The position numbers and the translations under genes were made by a program. From Chara braunii (Eukaryota > Streptophyta > Charophyceae > Charales > Characeae), in NCBI GenBank assembly GCA_003427395.1, contig BFEA01001154.1:1-43987 (forward strand): a stretch of 43,987 nt of DNA, given 5' to 3'. Numbering within the stretch: position 1 is the stretch's first letter; every line of letters begins with the position of its first letter. The notes under the pieces are model-generated. The model was not told where the DNA came from. It worked only from the letters and a program-made list of their open reading frames with translations, and ran no database searches. Of the stretch, positions 41,126 to 43,987 are shown in pieces.

Positions 41126-41360
41126 TTTTGACTAAGAATTTCAAGATGTCTGTAAGACAAAAGTTGGTTGTGCTAGTATTTTGACTAACATACAGTTTTT
41201 ACAAGGATTTAACTATTTTCAACATTTCAAGTAGTCTTCAAAGATATCTNAATTTCAAGATGTCTGTGAGACAAAAGTTGGTTGTGCTAGTATTTTGACT
41301 AACATACAGTTTTTACAAGGATTTAACTATTTTCAACATTTCAAGGAGTCTTTAAAACAA
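41126..41360 (+). repeat. Two near-identical 114-bp tandem copies containing the PRQ-like module
   Basis: AATTTCAAGATGTCTGT starts at 41137 and 41251. The copies differ at only a few positions over about 105 bases, so the duplication is recent. In the phase TTG ACT AAG they read LTKNFKMSVRQKLVVLVF, a TGA stop, then LTYSF. This matches the module seen in the small elements. A third, truncated copy (LTKNFKMSAR) lies at about 41619-41655. Confidence 0.75.
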
Positions 41361-41389
41361 TTTTGAAGTTATAGTCCTATATGACATTT

Positions 41390-41474
41390 TTGATTGATTG
41401 ATTGATTGATTGACTGACATCCAATCAATCAATCAATCAATCAATTAATCAACCATGTGTGTGTGTGTGTGTGA

Positions 41475-41510
<36 letters not shown>

Positions 41511-41600
41511 ATGTGTTTGGATTGAGAAAACGTTTGGAATATATGTGGGTCAAAATCCTCCACATAGATGTCTACGCTCTCTCTCTCTCACTCTCTCTCT
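41390..41600. repeat. Facing (GATT)n/(AATC)n, (GT)n and (CT)n tracts
   Basis: A GATT run (41392-41415) faces an AATC run (41421-41451) across a few bases, which makes a perfect hairpin possible. It is followed by (GT)n to about 41510 and a CT run at about 41577-41600. Confidence 0.9.
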
Positions 41601-41649
41601 TTCATTTTGAACTTGGGTTTTGACTAAGAATTTCAAGATGTCTGCGAGG

Positions 41650-42150
41650 AATCCTAAAGATTTTTTATCTCAATATCACTAATATAGGACAATAAGTTTT
41701 GACAGTAAGCATGCCAAAGATCTTTGATCTCAACATCAGTGATATAGGGCTGTAAGTCTTGAATGTCAGAGTCCCTAAGGATCTCTATTGTCAACATCAC
41801 TTATATAGGACTATAAGTCTTGACAGTAAGCATGCCTAAGATTTGTGATCTCAACATCAGAAATATAGGGCTATAAGTCCTTACAGTCAGCATGCCTAAA
41901 TATATGTGATCTCAACATTAGTGATTTAGGATTCTTAGTCTTGATTGTCAACAAGCCTAAGATCTGTGATCTCAACATCAGTGATATAGAGCTATAAGTC
42001 TTGACTGTCAGCATTCCTAAACATCCGTGATCTCAACATCAGTGATATACGACTATAAGTCTTGACAGTTAGTATGGCTAAAGATCTGTGATTTTAAAAT
42101 CAACAATTTAAGAGTACAGTAAGTTTGCCTAAACATCCGTGATCTGACAA
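41650..42150 (+). repeat. Tandem array with alternating 60/61-bp period, about eight units
   Basis: The anchor CAACATC (or variant) lies at 41671, 41731, 41792, 41852, 41913, 41973, 42034 and about 42094, giving steps of 60, 61, 60, 61, 60, 61, 60. The unit theme is TCAGTGATATAGGGCTATAA, GTCTTGACAGT, AGCATGCCTAA, GATCTGTGATCT. No coding potential is evident. Confidence 0.9.
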
Positions 42151-42859
42151 CCAAATAATTTACGACTCTCCAATTTGAACATTTTTCAAACAAATCCCTT
42201 AAGAGGAATAGAGAAGTTTAGAAGTGTGTGAATTAGGAAAAAAGTAATGAAGAAAGTTTCACTTTATGTTAAAAATTGACGAGTTGATGAAAAGATTCAG
42301 AATCAACTTCATAATATTTGTGAAAAAATGGCTACGCTAGGAAAACATTGTGTTGGTGTAACGTTTAAGCATGTTTTTCTAACGATTTCCACGAAGCAAA
42401 AGAAATAGATTTTCTTGAGGGAAAAAAAAGTGTAAATTTTGCGACGTTTTGGTTCTTGGAAATCGATGTGCATTTCCTGACAAGGAATTTGGTTAAAAAG
42501 ATCCGATTCTCGCTCGCCTCATAACGAAGTTCTCGTGAACGTTTTTTTTCCTTGCATTTTTGCTTCGTTTTCGATAATGTGGAATGACAATGCTCCAATT
42601 GGGCTTGAAACACACACTTCTTGAACTCTACATCAACTTCATGCAAACTCAACATTTTGTTTTCTATGTTTTTCACGAATCCTATGTTGCAGACAAAAGA
42701 TTGTTTTTTCTCTATTTTTGACGAATCCAATGTTAGACCGTTTTTCTCATGTTTTATCGAATCCTAAGTAACTTTTAATACTAGAGTTATAGGGTTTTAA
42801 GTACACGATGGAGATTTGATTAATTTATTGACAAAAAAAACTTTTACATGGATAACAGT
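42151..42859. other. AT-rich region, no supported gene
   Basis: A 121-codon minus-strand frame (42730-42365) opens without ATG and has no recognised domain. CACGAATCCTATGTT, GACGAATCCAATGTT and ATCGAATCCTAAGT recur about 40-44 bases apart (42675-42770), a short degenerate repeat. Confidence 0.4.
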
Positions 42860-42867
42860 GTTATAGG

Positions 42868-43213
42868 CTGTGTAGCACACCGAATATGTTCGGAGCTTTT
42901 CCGAACGTCCGAACATGTTTGGGTGTTCGGTCAAACGTCACCCGAACGTGTTCGACCGAACATATTAAAAAAAAAAAAAAAAGGTTTTTTATTTTTAACT
43001 CAAGTTTGGTTACAAATTTGACCATACCTCCAAGGCAAAAGTTGTTTGTATTATTATTTTACATAATATATATGTTTTTCAGATTTTTGGAGAACTTTAT
43101 TTTTATTTTTTATAAATATTTTTATGTTCGCGTTCGGAGAGTTACGGTGCTCGTTCGCGTTCGGTCCCGAACGTTTGGGTTCGGTCAGCGAACCTGAACA
43201 TGATGCTACAAAG
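42868..43213 (+). mobile_element. Small element E3 with 8-bp near-duplication and PRQ-peptide frame
   Basis: Ends read inward as CTGTGTAGCA and CTTTGTAGCA. They are flanked by GTTATAGG (42860-42867) and GTTATATG (43214-43221), 7 of 8 identical. Both ends are built from repeated CGAAC/GTTCG blocks (CCGAACGTCCGAACATG, CGTTCGG). The AT-rich core has 16 A residues and then a frame reading LVTNLTIPPRQKLFVLL, YIIYMFF, LENFIFIFY, which parallels E1. The length is 346 bases and there is no transposase. It seems to have inserted into another copy of the same module on the opposite strand (43195-43268). Confidence 0.6.
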
Positions 43214-43440
43214 GTTATATGAAATATTAATACAAGCAACGTTTGCCTTGGAGTCATGTTCAAATTCTTAGCCAATCATGAGTTAAAAATAAAAAACCGA
43301 AAAAAAATATTTTATTTCTTTATTTATTTTTTACGAAAAAAAAATTACGTTCGTCCGAATATGTACGCGAGCTGTTTGCACGAACCCACGAACACTTTTG
43401 CACAAACACGAAGGGGCATGAACACGTTCGATGTGGTACG
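43195..43440 (-). repeat. Older, inverted relative of E3
   Basis: On the minus strand, 43268-43195 encodes LAKNLNMTPRQTLLVLIF and HITF, the same module, in inverse orientation to E3 so that the two can form a stem. To the right, at 43350-43440, lies a diverged CGAAC-rich end (GTTCGTCCGAATATGT, ACGAACCCACGAACAC). Its other end was not found left of E3. Confidence 0.5.
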
Positions 43441-43837
43441 CAGTTCTTGGTCAGTCCCCTGCCCCCTAAAGTTCGGACTTGGATCCATATCATGCATCAC
43501 CACACACAAAACATGCACCCCCTAAGAAGTGCTCATATTTTTTTTTCTTCTAATAAAAAGTTAAACCGCCACTGTTTCTGTCGCTCGAAATTCGGTGGGA
43601 CCAGTAGCACAGGTTCATGAGGGCTACCTGTAGCAGAATGAGGAGAGAGCTCGCAAGTGGCAAAAAGTTGCCTGCATCAAATAGCCGCCGTGATTTTTTT
43701 TGCAGTTGAAATAAAATTTTCTAATTTTGAAATATTTTTCTTGGGAAGACCACTATAAAATCTATATACCCTCCCATCTTCAGATTTCTTGGCAAAAATG
43801 GGAAATGAGACAATTTGCCGCGACACTTATTTCACAA

Positions 43838-43841
<4 letters not shown>
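43441..43841. other. No supported gene
   Basis: AT-rich sequence without recognised feature. Confidence 0.5.

Positions 43842-43881
<40 letters not shown>
43841..43881. repeat. (TA)n microsatellite
   Basis: About 40 bases of pure TA near the right edge. Confidence 0.95.
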
Positions 43882-43883
<2 letters not shown>

Positions 43884-43987
43884 TCAAATAGAACTGCCCG
43901 GTAAACCGTAGGCAGAGAGGGAGAAGAGGACAACAAATGAGGGGCTGTGACAAACTGTTTCGTCGGAGTTTCACCGACTCATATATA

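Noticed and set aside
40185-41131. Ser-Ile-Asn-Gln repeat proteins
   Set aside because: Pure translation of GATT/AATC tetranucleotides, whose 12-base period avoids stops.
42365-42730. 121-codon minus-strand ORF
   Set aside because: It begins without ATG, shows no domain and overlaps a degenerate repeat of about 42 bp.

Overview
The window looks like a repeat-dense nuclear contig from a plant-lineage (streptophyte) eukaryote. A charophyte alga such as Chara is my best guess, but that is inference only. Support: a Ty3/gypsy LTR retrotransposon with an in-order gag-protease-RT-RNase H-integrase; primer-binding sites resembling plant tRNA-iMet and tRNA-Asp (the latter an 18-nt match); many microsatellites and satellites; scattered N calls and a 140-N gap; and no bacterial-style operons. 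I recognise no conventional host gene.

Layout. (1) About 1.36-13.5 kb is a large, decayed plus-strand Ty3/gypsy element. Its most unusual part lies between the candidate PBS (1360) and gag (6760): roughly 5 kb of extra coding sequence. It holds three diverged copies of an unrecognised acidic protein (family A: 1481-2496, 2573-3574, 4069-4731) and three apparent copies of a second unrecognised domain (family B: 3667-3903, 4735-5022, start of 5363-6301). The reading frames survive mostly in phase but are broken by many in-frame stops and a few frameshifts. (2) 13.5-18.4 kb is non-coding: a 30-31-bp repeat, GA-rich minisatellites and an exact 45-bp periodic repeat. (3) 17.7-20.3 kb carries a dispersed repeat (second copy at 25.6-26.2 kb), a minus-strand tRNA-Asp PBS, a gap flanked by an identical 60-bp repeat, and a diverged 0.64-kb-spaced duplication. 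(4) 20.8-22.6 kb is a dense array of DNA/RNA hairpins. Ten of them share the loop ATCTTA, and their stem sequences differ but mostly stay complementary. (5) 22.6-29.5 kb shows no gene I can support. (6) 29.56-35.93 kb is a C-rich hierarchical satellite (about 21 bp, about 102 bp, about 700 bp) that reverses orientation at a perfect inverted repeat at 29949-29972. It is interrupted by small transposon-like elements with 8-bp target duplications. (7) 36-43.9 kb holds tandem repeats, long CT/GA and GATT/AATC tracts, a foldback element, a 60-61-bp tandem array and another small element.

A recurring AT-rich module (about 70-85 bp) encodes a similar hydrophobic peptide centred on PRQ-K-L in at least seven places on both strands. 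Three copies sit inside the small elements with CG-rich palindromic ends (31217-31980, 34053-34590, 42868-43213).

The strongest candidates for something undescribed are the pre-gag A/B gene array, the conserved-loop hairpin array at 21751-22571, and the PRQ-peptide elements.
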